Positions 1 through 8,600 of a DNA stretch of 33,862 nt are shown here, one piece after another. The stretch is from Elusimicrobiota bacterium. Its GTDB lineage: Bacteria > Elusimicrobiota > Elusimicrobia > UBA1565 > UBA9628. A program made the position numbers and the translations under genes. The stretch spans positions 1 to 33,862 of the forward strand of contig JACRDT010000022.1 in assembly GCA_016212795.1 (NCBI GenBank), read 5' to 3'. The notes under the pieces are model-generated. The model was not told the origin of the DNA, searched no databases, and saw only the letters and a program-made list of their open reading frames with translations. Every line of letters begins with the position of its first letter. The stretch's first letter is position 1.

Positions 1-34
1 AAGTTCCTTGGAGGATGTCTGTCGGGGGGGCTGG

Positions 35-82
35 AACCCGTGTTGAGGTGAGATGTTCAAACATATCACCTCAACACGGGTT
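35..82. repeat. 48-bp near-perfect palindrome
   Basis: The arms at 35-51 and 66-82 are perfect 17-bp inverted repeats beginning AACCCGTGTTGAGGTGA. The pairing resumes inside after one mismatch (G52/A65), with ATGTT at 53-57 against AACAT at 60-64, leaving only C58-A59 at the centre. The structure is therefore a single long hairpin or a dyad-symmetric protein site. No T-run follows, so it is a poor intrinsic terminator. It could be the end of an upstream transcript, a REP/MITE-type element or an operator. Nothing in the window matches it elsewhere. Confidence 0.8.
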
Positions 83-441
83 GGAGGGGACCCCTAGCCA
101 TGGCCTCGGCCGCGACAAGCTCAATAGCAGCGGCTGAACGGCAGTCTGGGTCAACCAGGCGGCTACCTACAAATTTTCGGCGCACCCTGGCGCCCTCCCG
201 CGGCGGCGCAGGCGGTGGAGACCCCGCCTTTCTTGCCGGCGGGTCCTCGGTCCAGGGCGATGGGAGAGGAGAGGTGGAAGAAAGCCAGCAAGGTCGGGAG
301 TACTGGGGAGAGTTCGCGTCGCGGCCAGCCGCGAACGATCGCGGCAGGGGTTCCGCGCGTCGCCTGGGCTGGGCTTTCTGCGCGGGTCCCCTGCCGTTGG
401 CATGAGTATAGCCCGTCTCCCTGTTTTTCGCCAGGGTTTTG
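83..441. other. Non-coding or unrecognised stretch upstream of hutI
   Basis: About 360 bases hold no gene I can support. Open frames here have no Shine-Dalgarno sequence and unconvincing low-complexity translations rich in R, G and P, as expected by chance in GC-rich DNA. I looked for tmRNA, RNase P RNA, SRP RNA and tRNA hallmarks and found none. A structured RNA of unknown class cannot be excluded. Confidence 0.5.
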
Positions 442-447
442 TAGAAT
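442..447 (+). promoter_or_regulatory. Possible -10 box for hutI
   Basis: TAGAAT at 442-447 resembles a -10 hexamer, preceded by a T-rich stretch but no good -35 box. It would give a leader of about 64 nt to the proposed GTG start at 518, with the repeat hairpin inside the leader. Confidence 0.3.
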
Positions 448-481
448 AATGATGAAGGAAGTCCCGAATGAAACGGTTTTG

Positions 482-525
482 CCCCCTCAGCTACTTGCCT
501 CCCCGCGGGGGAGGCAAGTGAGTTG
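482..525 (+). repeat. Dispersed palindromic repeat, copy 1 (hutI leader)
   Basis: The arms 493-504 and 508-519 form a perfect 12-bp stem with a 3-nt loop (GCG), flanked on the left by CCCCCTCAGCT. The same element recurs near 2527, 10911 and 25736. Here the right arm contains GGGGGAGG (507-514), which is the Shine-Dalgarno sequence for the hutI GTG start at 518. The ribosome-binding site is thus paired within the hairpin. Confidence 0.8.
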
Positions 526-1780
526 CCTCATCCTCAACATCGGCCAGCTCCTGACCATGGTCGGGGCGGACCGGCCCCGGCGGGGCAGGGAGATGTCCTC
601 CCTCGGGCTCATCATGGACGGCGCCGTCCTCGTCGAGGACGGCAAGATCGCCGCGGCGGGCTTCAAGGACCTGGTGCTCAACGACGGGCGGGCCAAGTCG
701 AGCCGCATCATCGACGCCGGGGGGCGCGTGGTCCTGCCGGGCTTCGTGGACAGCCACGCCCACCCCGTGTTCGCGGCCCCGAGGCTCGACGATTTCGAGT
801 CGCGCGCCAAGGGCGCGACCTACGAGGAGCTCGCGGCCGCGGGCGGGGGCATCCTCTCCACCGTGGCCGGGGTCCGCAGCGCCACGCTCGACTCCCTGAC
901 CGCGGACCTGCGGGAGAGGGCGCGCAGGATACTCGAGAGCGGGACCACGACCCTGGAGGCCAAGTCGGGCTACGGGCTGGACCTCGACTCGGAGCTCAAG
1001 ATGCTGCGCGCGATCGCGACCGTGGCGTCGATGGGTCCCCTGGAGCTCGTGCCCACCTTCCTGGGGGCCCACGCCGTGCCTCCCGAGTACAAGGGCAGGA
1101 GGGACGACTACGTCCGCGCCGTGTGCGAGCAGATGATCCCCGCGGTCGCCCGGGAAGGGCTGGCGCGCTTCGTGGACGTCTTCTGCGAGGAGGGCTACTT
1201 CACGGCCGCGGAGTCGCGGCGCGTCCTGGACGCGGCGGCCAAGGCGGGCCTGAAGCGCAAGGTCCACGCCGACCAGCTCACGCGCGGCGGCGGGGCCGGC
1301 GTGGCCGCCGGGGCCGGGGCGGTCTCGGCCGACCATCTGGAGTGCGCCGAGGAGGCAGACATCTCGGCGCTGGCCGCCAGCGGCGCGGTCGCGACCCTCC
1401 TGCCCGGCTCCAACTACTTCCTGGCCAAGCCCTATCCTCCGGGCCGCAGGTTCATCGACATGGGCGCGGCCGTGGCGTTGGCCACGGATTTCAACCCCGG
1501 GAGCTGCCCCTGCTGGGACATGCGGATGATCCTCTCCATCGCGACCACCCAGATGAAGCTGACCCCGGCGGAGGCGCTGGTGGCCGCCACCGTCAACGGC
1601 GCCTACGCCCTGGACCTCGGCGCCACCCACGGCGTCCTGCGGGCGGGCATGGCGGCGGACCTCGTCTGCTGGGAGGCGTCGGACTTCCGGGAGCTGCCGT
1701 ACTACTTCGGGGCGCCGACGGTCGCCTGGGTCATGAAGGCCGGGAAGGTCGCCTACTCCAGGGAGACCTTGAAGCTGTGA
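518..1780 (+). CDS. hutI: Imidazolonepropionase
   Basis: HutI is a cytoplasmic metal-dependent amidohydrolase that opens 4-imidazolone-5-propionate to N-formimidoyl-L-glutamate, the third step of histidine degradation. The N-terminus matches the family (LILNIGQLLTM). The metal-binding HAH motif is at residues 80-82, followed by the GGGILSTV loop, SGYGLD, the GAHAVPPEY segment, KVHADQL, SADHLE and the ATDFNPGS aspartate segment. From GTG518 the protein is 420 aa, the usual family length, with the HAH pair where Bacillus HutI has it. The frame stays open upstream (ATG at 449 and 452), but those starts lack a Shine-Dalgarno and would translate the repeat. GTG518 has GGGGGAGG just upstream. No other hut gene is visible. 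The gene overlaps the next by 4 nt (GTGA). Confidence 0.93.
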   Translation: MSCLILNIGQLLTMVGADRPRRGREMSSLGLIMDGAVLVEDGKIAAAGFKDLVLNDGRAKSSRIIDAGGRVVLPGFVDSHAHPVFAAPRLDDFESRAKGATYEELAAAGGGILSTVAGVRSATLDSLTADLRERARRILESGTTTLEAKSGYGLDLDSELKMLRAIATVASMGPLELVPTFLGAHAVPPEYKGRRDDYVRAVCEQMIPAVAREGLARFVDVFCEEGYFTAAESRRVLDAAAKAGLKRKVHADQLTRGGGAGVAAGAGAVSADHLECAEEADISALAASGAVATLLPGSNYFLAKPYPPGRRFIDMGAAVALATDFNPGSCPCWDMRMILSIATTQMKLTPAEALVAATVNGAYALDLGATHGVLRAGMAADLVCWEASDFRELPYYFGAPTVAWVMKAGKVAYSRETLKL

Positions 1781-2544
1781 AGGTGGTCCTGTTCGACATC
1801 GACGGCACCCTGGTCCGGGCCGGCGGGGCCGGGAGGAAGGCGCTGGCCGGCGCCGCGCTGGCGCTCTACGGGAAGAAGGGCGTCATCGAGGCCGTGGACC
1901 TGGCGGGCCGCACGGACAGCTGGATCTGCCGGCAGGTCTGCCGGCTGGCCGGGGGCCGGGTCTCCCGGGCGCGGACGTTCTCCTCTCGCCCGGCGCCGGA
2001 GCGATTAAGGGAGGCGCGCAGGCGCCGGGCTCGGGAGGTCCTCCGGCTGCAGGACGAGTACCTCAGGCGCCTGCCGCGCCAGGTGCGCGCCGCGGTGCGC
2101 GCCGGGAGGTACGCGCTGCCGCCGGGCGTCAAGGCCCTGGTCAAGAGGCTGTCTCGGGAGAAGGACGTCCTGCTCGGGTTGGGCACGGGCAACCTCGAGC
2201 GCGGGGCCAGGATCAAGCTGGAGCCCTCCGGGTTCAACCCCTATTTCGCTTTCGGCGGCTTCGGCTCCGACGGCGTGGACCGGTGCCGGATCCTCAGGAT
2301 CGGCGTCAGGCGCGCCCGCAGGCTCATGCCCAGGGGAGCGGCCGCGGAGGTCTTCATCGTGGGCGACACGCCGCACGACGTCTCGGCCGGCAGGAAGGCG
2401 GGGTACAAGACGATCGCGGTGGGGACGGGGTTCTCCTCCTGGGAGTCCCTGGTCCGCGCCCGGCCGGACCACCTGGCCCGCGACTTCAGGGGGATGCGGA
2501 CCTGGCTCGGGTGGCTCGGGATATCGCCGCGGGGAGGCGAGTAG
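1777..2544 (+). CDS. HAD-superfamily hydrolase, phosphoglycolate phosphatase-like
   Basis: This 255-aa cytoplasmic phosphatase of the haloacid dehalogenase superfamily starts at GTG1777, overlapping the hutI stop by 4 nt, so it is probably translationally coupled. Motif I is FDIDGTL (nucleophile D7, acid/base D9). Motif II is probably in LGTGN, and motif IV is GDTPHDVSAG near the C-terminus. A basic helical cap lies between motifs I and II. The arrangement is closest to Gph/beta-phosphoglucomutase-like enzymes, but the substrate cannot be read from sequence. The last residues (about SPRGGE) and the TAG stop are encoded by a copy of the dispersed palindromic repeat, so the original C-terminus may have been replaced. 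Confidence 0.85.
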   Translation: MKVVLFDIDGTLVRAGGAGRKALAGAALALYGKKGVIEAVDLAGRTDSWICRQVCRLAGGRVSRARTFSSRPAPERLREARRRRAREVLRLQDEYLRRLPRQVRAAVRAGRYALPPGVKALVKRLSREKDVLLGLGTGNLERGARIKLEPSGFNPYFAFGGFGSDGVDRCRILRIGVRRARRLMPRGAAAEVFIVGDTPHDVSAGRKAGYKTIAVGTGFSSWESLVRARPDHLARDFRGMRTWLGWLGISPRGGE

Positions 2545-2554
2545 CTGAGGGGGC
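2527..2554 (-). repeat. Dispersed palindromic repeat, copy 2 (half element)
   Basis: CCGCGGGGAGGCGAGTAG followed by CTGAGGGGGC matches the right half and flank of the other copies. The left arm is missing or replaced by the end of the HAD gene. The TAG stop of that gene lies in the repeat. The next gene starts at 2577 with its own GGAGGGG. Confidence 0.65.
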
Positions 2555-2576
2555 TGAGTCGCTACACGGAGGGGTC

Positions 2577-3776
2577 ATGATATTCTCGAACGCGGTGCTG
2601 GAGAAGTACGCGGATTCGCTGCTGTGGGGCTTGACCATGTCGCGCCCGGGGTACAAGAAGGGGGACGTCGTGCTCGTCCGCGCCGGCCTGGCGGCCCTGC
2701 CGCTGGCCGAGGCCCTGCAGGCGCGCATGCTGGACCGCGGGTGGAACCCGGTCCTGCGCACGGACCTGACCCCCGGCTGGGAGAAGGGCTTCTACCAGCG
2801 CAGCCGCAAGGAGCAGCGCGCCTTCCTCCCTCCCGGGGAGCGCGAGTTCTACGCCGGCCTGCACGGGCTCGTGGCCCTGCGCGCGCCCGAGTCCGTCACG
2901 CACCTGCGTGACGTGGACCCCAAGCGCATCAGCGAGGCCATGGTGGCCCGCAAGCCCGTCAAGGACATCATGAACCGGCGCGAGGAGAAGGGCCTGTTCG
3001 GCTGGACCCTATGCCTGTACCCGACCCTGGAGCCCGCGCGCCTGGCGCGGATGACCCTCGGCGGTTACGCGCGCCAGATCGAGAAGGCGTGCTTCCTCGA
3101 CGAGCGCGACCCTTTGCGCCGGTGGAGGGAGATCCACCGGGAGGTGGCCGAGATCAAGCGGAAGCTGCGCGCCCTGAAGGCGAGGACCATGAGGCTCGAG
3201 AGCCGGCGCATGGACCTCGAGGTGACCCCCGGCGAGCGCCGCCGGTGGCTGGGCATCAGCGGGCGCAACATCCCATCGTTCGAAGTCTACACCTCCCCGG
3301 ATTGGCGCGGGACCAGGGGCGTCTACTACGCGGACCTGCCGTCCTATCGCAGCGGCAACATCATCGAGGGCCTGCGCGTCGAGTTCAAGGCCGGCCGGGC
3401 CGTGAAGGTCACGGCCCGCAAGGGCGAGGTGTTCGCCCGGCGCATGGTCGGCATGGACCCCGGGGCCGCCCAGGTCGGCGAGCTCTCGCTGACCGACCGG
3501 CGCTTCTCGCGCATCGACCGGTTCATGGCCGAGACGCTCTTCGACGAGAACTTCGGCGGCCGCTACGGCAACTGCCACATCGCGCTGGGCTCGTCCTACA
3601 CGGACGCCTACGACGGCGACCAGGCCTCGCTCACCGGGAGCGGCCGGGCGGCGCTGGGCTTCAACGACTCCTCCCTGCATTGGGACGTGATCAACACCGA
3701 GGACAAGAGGGTCACCGCGACGTCGCCCGGCGGCAAGACCACGACGGTCTACGAGGACGGGCGGTTCGTCCTCTGA
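2577..3776 (+). CDS. Aminopeptidase, peptidase family M29
   Basis: This 399-aa protein fits M29 (aminopeptidase T/S/II), cytoplasmic dinuclear metallo-exopeptidases that remove N-terminal amino acids. The N-terminus (LLWGLTMSRPGYKKGDVVLVRAG, quoted in parts: KKGDVVLVRAG at about 27-37) is the family's typical opening. Likely metal ligands and catalytic residues are E236 in NIPSFEVYTSPD, E302 in VGELSLTD, H334 and Y341 in CHIALGSSY, and H368 with D370 in SSLHWDVI. The start ATG2577 has GGAGGGG four bases upstream. It lies 32 nt after the HAD gene and may be co-transcribed with hutI. Its last codons are repeated near 9619, and its 3' end abuts a broken antisense gene (3712-3912). Confidence 0.9.
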   Translation: MIFSNAVLEKYADSLLWGLTMSRPGYKKGDVVLVRAGLAALPLAEALQARMLDRGWNPVLRTDLTPGWEKGFYQRSRKEQRAFLPPGEREFYAGLHGLVALRAPESVTHLRDVDPKRISEAMVARKPVKDIMNRREEKGLFGWTLCLYPTLEPARLARMTLGGYARQIEKACFLDERDPLRRWREIHREVAEIKRKLRALKARTMRLESRRMDLEVTPGERRRWLGISGRNIPSFEVYTSPDWRGTRGVYYADLPSYRSGNIIEGLRVEFKAGRAVKVTARKGEVFARRMVGMDPGAAQVGELSLTDRRFSRIDRFMAETLFDENFGGRYGNCHIALGSSYTDAYDGDQASLTGSGRAALGFNDSSLHWDVINTEDKRVTATSPGGKTTTVYEDGRFVL

Positions 3777-3912
3777 GTCTCGTCGGTTCCGCCCGGAGCG
3801 GCAATTGGAAGCGCATGAGCTTGTCCAGGGCGCGGCCGCGATCGACCTTGAAGACCCCGGAGCCCACGAGCGTCGCTTCCCCGGCGGCGACGCCTTCGGA
3901 CCTGTGGGTCAC
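3712..3912 (-). pseudogene. Truncated paralog of the 1284-aa GHKL-like gene (B2 remnant)
   Basis: A minus-strand frame starts at GTG3912, overlapping the stop of the GHKL ATPase gene by 4 nt (GTGA). It reads SGVFKVDRGRALDKLMRFQLP, closely matching the N-terminus of the 1284-aa gene (GGFRIDRDRALDKLKRFQLP). The DNA similarity runs from about 3806 to 3885. After RFQLP the match stops, and the frame continues as antisense of the aminopeptidase 3' end to a stop at 3712 (66 codons in all). The simplest reading is a former second copy of the large gene, placed directly after the ATPase gene and lost by deletion up to the aminopeptidase. Confidence 0.75.
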
Positions 3913-5618
3913 CGGGAGCGGCCCCCGTCGAGCTTGAGGGCGGCGCGCAGGAGCCTGCCCTCCACCTTCTCGGCGAGGTTCGAAAAGGCCGACTTCTTGT
4001 CCGGAGGGACCTCGCCGTCGTTGAGATGCATGACCTTGAGGCACATGTAGCAGGCCAGGCCGGGCAGCCGGGCGTGGATCGCGGCGAGGTCCTTGAGGAA
4101 AGGATGCCGCGCGTTGAGCAGGGCGTGGCGCCTGGCCTTCCAGAGCGAGAAGAGAGAGGGCGAGGGCTTCTCGTCCGCCCTGGCCAGGGTCCCGGGCGTC
4201 TTCTGGGTGACGAAGATGCGTTCCGCGATGCACGAGCCCGGGTAATCGAAGCTCGCGGGCTGGATGCTCCTGTACTTGGACCCGGTCACCGCGTCCATGC
4301 TCGAGAGCGTCTTGAGGAGGGACCGCAACCCCGCGTCGAGCTCCGGCTCCGGCAGGACCTCGGGGAGCATGTAGGCCTTGGAGGCATCCATCGCTTCGGC
4401 CCCGCCCAGCCAGGCGGCCTCGAGCTCGGCGAGCCATGGTCCCGGGACGAGGACGGGGAAGCCCAGGCCGGCCAGGGCCGCGGCCACCTTGTCGGCGGTC
4501 TCGGCGAAGAAGAGGACGCCGCCAGAGGCCTCCAGCGCCCCTTTGATGTCCTTGAGCGACAGGACCCGGCCGGTGACGGACGGGAACAGCGGCCAGCCCG
4601 AGCGCTTCCACCGCGGGAACCTGCCCGAGAAGAGGGATCTGAGGAACGGCAGGCGCGCCTCCCACCGGGCCGCGAGGGCCGGGTCCGGGGCCTGGCCCGA
4701 GGCGGCGCGCTCCGCGATGGCCTTGGCCGCGAGCCCGAGCTCCTCCTTGAGCCTCGAGGGAAGCTCCTTCTCCGCGAGCCGGGTCACCACGGCCATGGCC
4801 TTGCGGTGGTGGTCGTCCTCGAGCACGTTGTCCCGGGTGATGGTGTGCTCGAGATAGCGCGACTTGATCTTGAAGGCCACGCCGGGGAAGCGCTCGACCC
4901 TCCCTTCCTTCAGGGTCAGGCCCTTGTTGTAGAACCCGAAGAAGGGAGCGGCCTCTCCCGTGAAGCCCATCACGATCTCGGTCCCCTCCTCGACGTGGCG
5001 CAGGCTCGCGCCTCCCTCGAGGTCGAAGGGCTCGTTGACGAGCACGGGCTCGCCTCCCGCCGAGCGGTCGTGGAAATAGATGCGGGTCTCCGAGTGCCTG
5101 CACCAGAAGCGCACGGTCTTCAACGAGTCCTCGGCCAGCTTCCCATAATCCGCGGCGTCCATCTTCTTGAACAGCTCGACCAGGGTGCCGTCGCGCCATT
5201 GCGAGACGCGGTATTTGTCGTAGCGCTTGTAGCTCGGGAAATCCAGCCTCCAGCTCTGGCCGGCCTTGGCCGTGTGCACCCGCACCAGGTCGGGCCTCAG
5301 GCTGAAGACGGACACGACGCCGATCCCGAACTTGCCGATCTTGGTGAGGTCGTCCTCCTTGGTCGAGCGGAAGAGCACCAGGAAATACTCGTCGATGACG
5401 CGCTCGTCCATGCCCTCGCCGTCGTCCTCCACGGCCATGCGCGCGGTCCGGCCGGCCCGGTCGTATTCGAGCGTCACGTTGATGCGGTTGGAGCCCGCGT
5501 CGATGGAGTTCTGGATGAGCTCCCGGTAGAAGGCCAGGGGGTCCGAGAACTGGTCGACGAGGTCCTTGACCAGGCCGGGCACCGACGCGGTGGCCGGGCT
5601 CCCGCCCTCAACGGACAT
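3909..5618 (-). CDS. Hsp90-like (GHKL) ATPase of unknown role (gene A)
   Basis: This 569-aa protein opens with a GHKL/Bergerat ATP-binding fold. The N box is RELIQNSIDAGS (E33, N37), the G1 box is EDDGEGM (D66, G67, G69) and the G2 lid is IGKFGIG (94-100). A STKEDD segment lies at about 85-90, as in Hsp90/HtpG. An Hsp90-like middle region includes HTITRDNVLEDD. The C-terminus carries LNARHPFLK (501-509), a motif shared with the neighbouring gene B. It is shorter than HtpG (about 620-650 aa) and diverges after the ATPase domain, so I do not call it HtpG. The start ATG5618 has AAGGGGG upstream. It lies 48 nt downstream of gene B, in an operon with it. A chaperone-like or conflict-system role is inference. 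Confidence 0.8.
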   Translation of the reverse strand: MSVEGGSPATASVPGLVKDLVDQFSDPLAFYRELIQNSIDAGSNRINVTLEYDRAGRTARMAVEDDGEGMDERVIDEYFLVLFRSTKEDDLTKIGKFGIGVVSVFSLRPDLVRVHTAKAGQSWRLDFPSYKRYDKYRVSQWRDGTLVELFKKMDAADYGKLAEDSLKTVRFWCRHSETRIYFHDRSAGGEPVLVNEPFDLEGGASLRHVEEGTEIVMGFTGEAAPFFGFYNKGLTLKEGRVERFPGVAFKIKSRYLEHTITRDNVLEDDHHRKAMAVVTRLAEKELPSRLKEELGLAAKAIAERAASGQAPDPALAARWEARLPFLRSLFSGRFPRWKRSGWPLFPSVTGRVLSLKDIKGALEASGGVLFFAETADKVAAALAGLGFPVLVPGPWLAELEAAWLGGAEAMDASKAYMLPEVLPEPELDAGLRSLLKTLSSMDAVTGSKYRSIQPASFDYPGSCIAERIFVTQKTPGTLARADEKPSPSLFSLWKARRHALLNARHPFLKDLAAIHARLPGLACYMCLKVMHLNDGEVPPDKKSAFSNLAEKVEGRLLRAALKLDGGRSR

Positions 5619-5666
5619 GGGGCCCCCTTGCGAGCCCGGGTTCCCGGGGTGCGCCGCGTTCGAGTC

Positions 5667-8600
5667 TCATGGTTCCCCCTCGCGGGCCAGGAGCTCCGCC
5701 ATGGCCTCGTGAAACCTCGCGTCGTCGCCGTCCGTCACGTCCGTCTTCAGATCGTTGAACCGGGTGAAGACGATGGAAGCCAGGTAGAGGCCCTGCGCCG
5801 CCGCGTCCAACCCCGAGTCCGCCACGGCCTTGACCATGGGGTGGCTCCTGGACAGGACGATCGTTTCCCCCGTGGCGCCGGGATCCGCCAGGCAGGCCCG
5901 CGCCGCGCGCTTGCCGCCGGCCCACCGGACCTTGTCCGGCAGGAGCTTGGCGCCGCGGGTGCCGCGCGCGTGGGCGAGGAGCCGCCGCAAGACCGCGAAC
6001 TCCGGCGCCTCGGAAGACGCGGATTCGACTGCCGCGGCCTGCCGGACCGACGCCAACGCCCGGGCCGGAAGCCCGGCCGGACCGTACGGCTCGAGCCTGA
6101 CCCTCCCGTCCCGGGAGAGCAGGGTCTCGACCAGGATGCGCTCCGGCTCCCGCAGGATCGGAATCCACGAGTCTTCCGGGGGGACAGGGGCCGGGCCCGC
6201 GTCGAGCGAGTAAGGGAGGACCCCGTCCCTGGCGCAGGCCCGTTGGAGGTCCCACATGCTCGCCATGCCCGAGCCGAGCGTCCCGAAGAGCTTGAGAGCC
6301 CACATCCCTCGCAGGGCGTCGCCGAGCTCGCGTGCGGCGCCGGCGGAGTCGTAAGGATGACCGTTCATCACCAGGACCCTGAGGACGACGCGCGCCGCGG
6401 CCTCGTGCCTTGGGTCGCCGAGCGGGGCCAGGGGCCAGGTCCTGATGAGGTCCGCGTAGAACGCCGCGAAGAGCCGGATCAAGGCCTGGTCCGAGGGAGC
6501 CTGGCCCAGGCGCTTGCCCGGCCGCAGGAGCGTCGCCGCCCCGACGAGAGGCAGGCCGACGCGCAGCGTCCTGACGGGTTCTTGTCCCGGTTCGGCCATG
6601 AAAAGCTGGAGACAGTCCAGCCCCGACCCGTCGATCCAGACCATGGCTTCGAGCCCCTCGGAGAGGTAACGGCCGGAAAAGATCGCCGCGGCGCCCGGCC
6701 CCGCGGGCGCGTCCGTTCTCCATTCGCCGGTGCCTGGAGGGCCATGGGGCCCGGAAAGCGCGGGCGCGTCGTCGACGGCGTTCGTTGATGGGCACCATGG
6801 CCCCGCGCCAGCCCGGTCCTGGCCGTCCGGCTCGGTCACCGCGGGCTCGGATGGCGGCGCGTCGATGGGCTTGAGCTTCCCGGCGGACTGCGGCCACATG
6901 CTCCTGACGGTCTCGAGCTCCAAGTCGTCCAGGGCGAGGTCCGCCACGACGGAAGCTCCCTCCGGGCCGCAGAGCGCGTACGAGACCTCGCCCTGCATGG
7001 CCAGCTTCCGAGACACCGCCTCCCAGGTGAGTCCGGCGCCCAACCCGGACCGGAACATCGGGAGGACCGACAGGAATTCAGCGAGGCGCGTCCCGGGGCG
7101 CAAGCTCCCCGGCCACGGCGAGCAGAGCCCCATCAGGGCCCGGAGCAGGAAATGCCTGCACGTCGACTCGGGATGGTCCCAGAGCGTCCCGAACCGTTCG
7201 ACGACCGCGGCAGCCAATTCCAGGCCCGCGGACTCCTCGGCCGCGAGCTTCTCCTCCAGGCCCGGCGCGCCGGCGCCGGGCCCGAAAGCGGTGACCGTTC
7301 CCCAACGCAGGGCGAGCCTCTCGCCGGACTCGTACTCGTCGACCGTGAGGTGCACCCCGAGCTCGTCCACCGCGGCCAGGCAGCCGAGGCGGCTCTTGTG
7401 CTCGCAGGCGTTCGACGGAGTCCTCTTGAACGCAAGGAAAGTCTGTTGCGTCTCGCCGAGGTCCAGGAGCCCGGCATCCGGCAGGATGGCCTTGAGCAGG
7501 TCCTTGGTGTAGGCCGAGCCCATGATGCTGCGCGCGGTCTCGGCAGGCTCGAGGTCCGCCCATGAAGCGCGCACGCGCAAGACCTCGCCACGGTCGAACC
7601 TCGCGCGCAGTTCCCCGTAGTCGAGCCAGGCCGAGCCCGTCTTGAAGAGGCGCAGGCCCTCGGCCCAGCGCCGGCTCTCGGGAAGACGACCGGCCCATCC
7701 AGCGCCCGCGCAGGAAGCCTCGCGCGCGGCCCAGGCGAGGAATCGGAGCAGATGGAGCATGATGGCCTGGCTGCGCCGCCCTGGGTCGCCGGGGCGGTAT
7801 TCGGAGGCCAGCCGTTGGTAGAGCCAGGAGGCGCAATCCGTCGCGGCGGAGCAGAGCTCGGCGGAGGGCGGTCCGGGGCCGGCGCCGTCGTCCATGCCGC
7901 TCACGACGGCGGCGAACCCAAGCGTCTGCGTCCCCTCCAGGAGCCTCGGTCCGGAACCCTCGAAAACATAGATCCTGGCCCGCTCCCCAGGGGCCCCGTC
8001 GGGGATGCCGACCTCGATGCGGCCGGGACCGAAGGGCATGACGTCCCGGACCAGGAGGTTCGCGTAGCCGAACCTGGCCAAGTCCCGCGCTTCGGGCGCG
8101 GGCTCGCCGCCGGGTCCGCCCCGGACGAGAGCCTCGGATGCCTGGGCCGCATCCGTCATGTCCTTCCAGTCCGCCGGGACCAGGTCGCGCAGGACCCGCT
8201 CATGCCTGTCGGAGGCCAGCCAGACCGTGACGAAAGGCAGGCGGGAGCGCGGCATCGGTGACTTGGAGACCGGCAGGAAGCCCATCCTCCGGCTGAGAGC
8301 CCGGATGTCCATGATCGAGAGAGGCTCCCCTCCGGCGCCCAGGAACAGCGGCGCCTTCCACAGGGCCCGCGACACGGGATTCGCCTGGTCGCGGTCGAAA
8401 TCCGTCAGGCTGCGCTCGCACGCGTCCAGGAGCCACGCCGCGCACCGGCTGGCCCGGCGGATCGCGACCAGGTCCGGAGCGTCGGAGCCCTTGAGCACCG
8501 CGGTCACGGGCCTGTAGAGGGACCCGAAAAGGCCGGGCGTCCCGGCCCGGGACCCTCGGTCGAGACAGTCCCTCAGGAAGCCCGAGAGCCCGCTCGACAA

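Noticed and set aside
35..82. Integron attC site suggested by AAC/GTT-containing inverted repeats
   Set aside because: The order and spacing of the R' and R'' core sites (RYYYAAC...GTTRRRY) do not fit, no integrase was seen, and there is no gene-cassette array.
100..405. Short open frame starting at ATG100
   Set aside because: No Shine-Dalgarno, overlapping frames on both strands, and an unstructured R/G/S-rich translation. It is probably chance in GC-rich DNA.
215..517. A 100-residue N-terminal extension of hutI
   Set aside because: It encodes the repeat and non-family sequence, and its starts lack a Shine-Dalgarno. From GTG518 the protein has the usual family length.
3909..5618. Gene A as standard HtpG
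   Set aside because: Only the ATP-binding segment is close. The middle and C-terminal regions and the length differ, and the C-terminal HPFLK motif is shared with gene B.
5625..5680. tRNA-like GTTCGAGTC near 5650
   Set aside because: There is no matching acceptor stem, anticodon arm or D arm, and it lies between the start of gene A and the stop of gene B.
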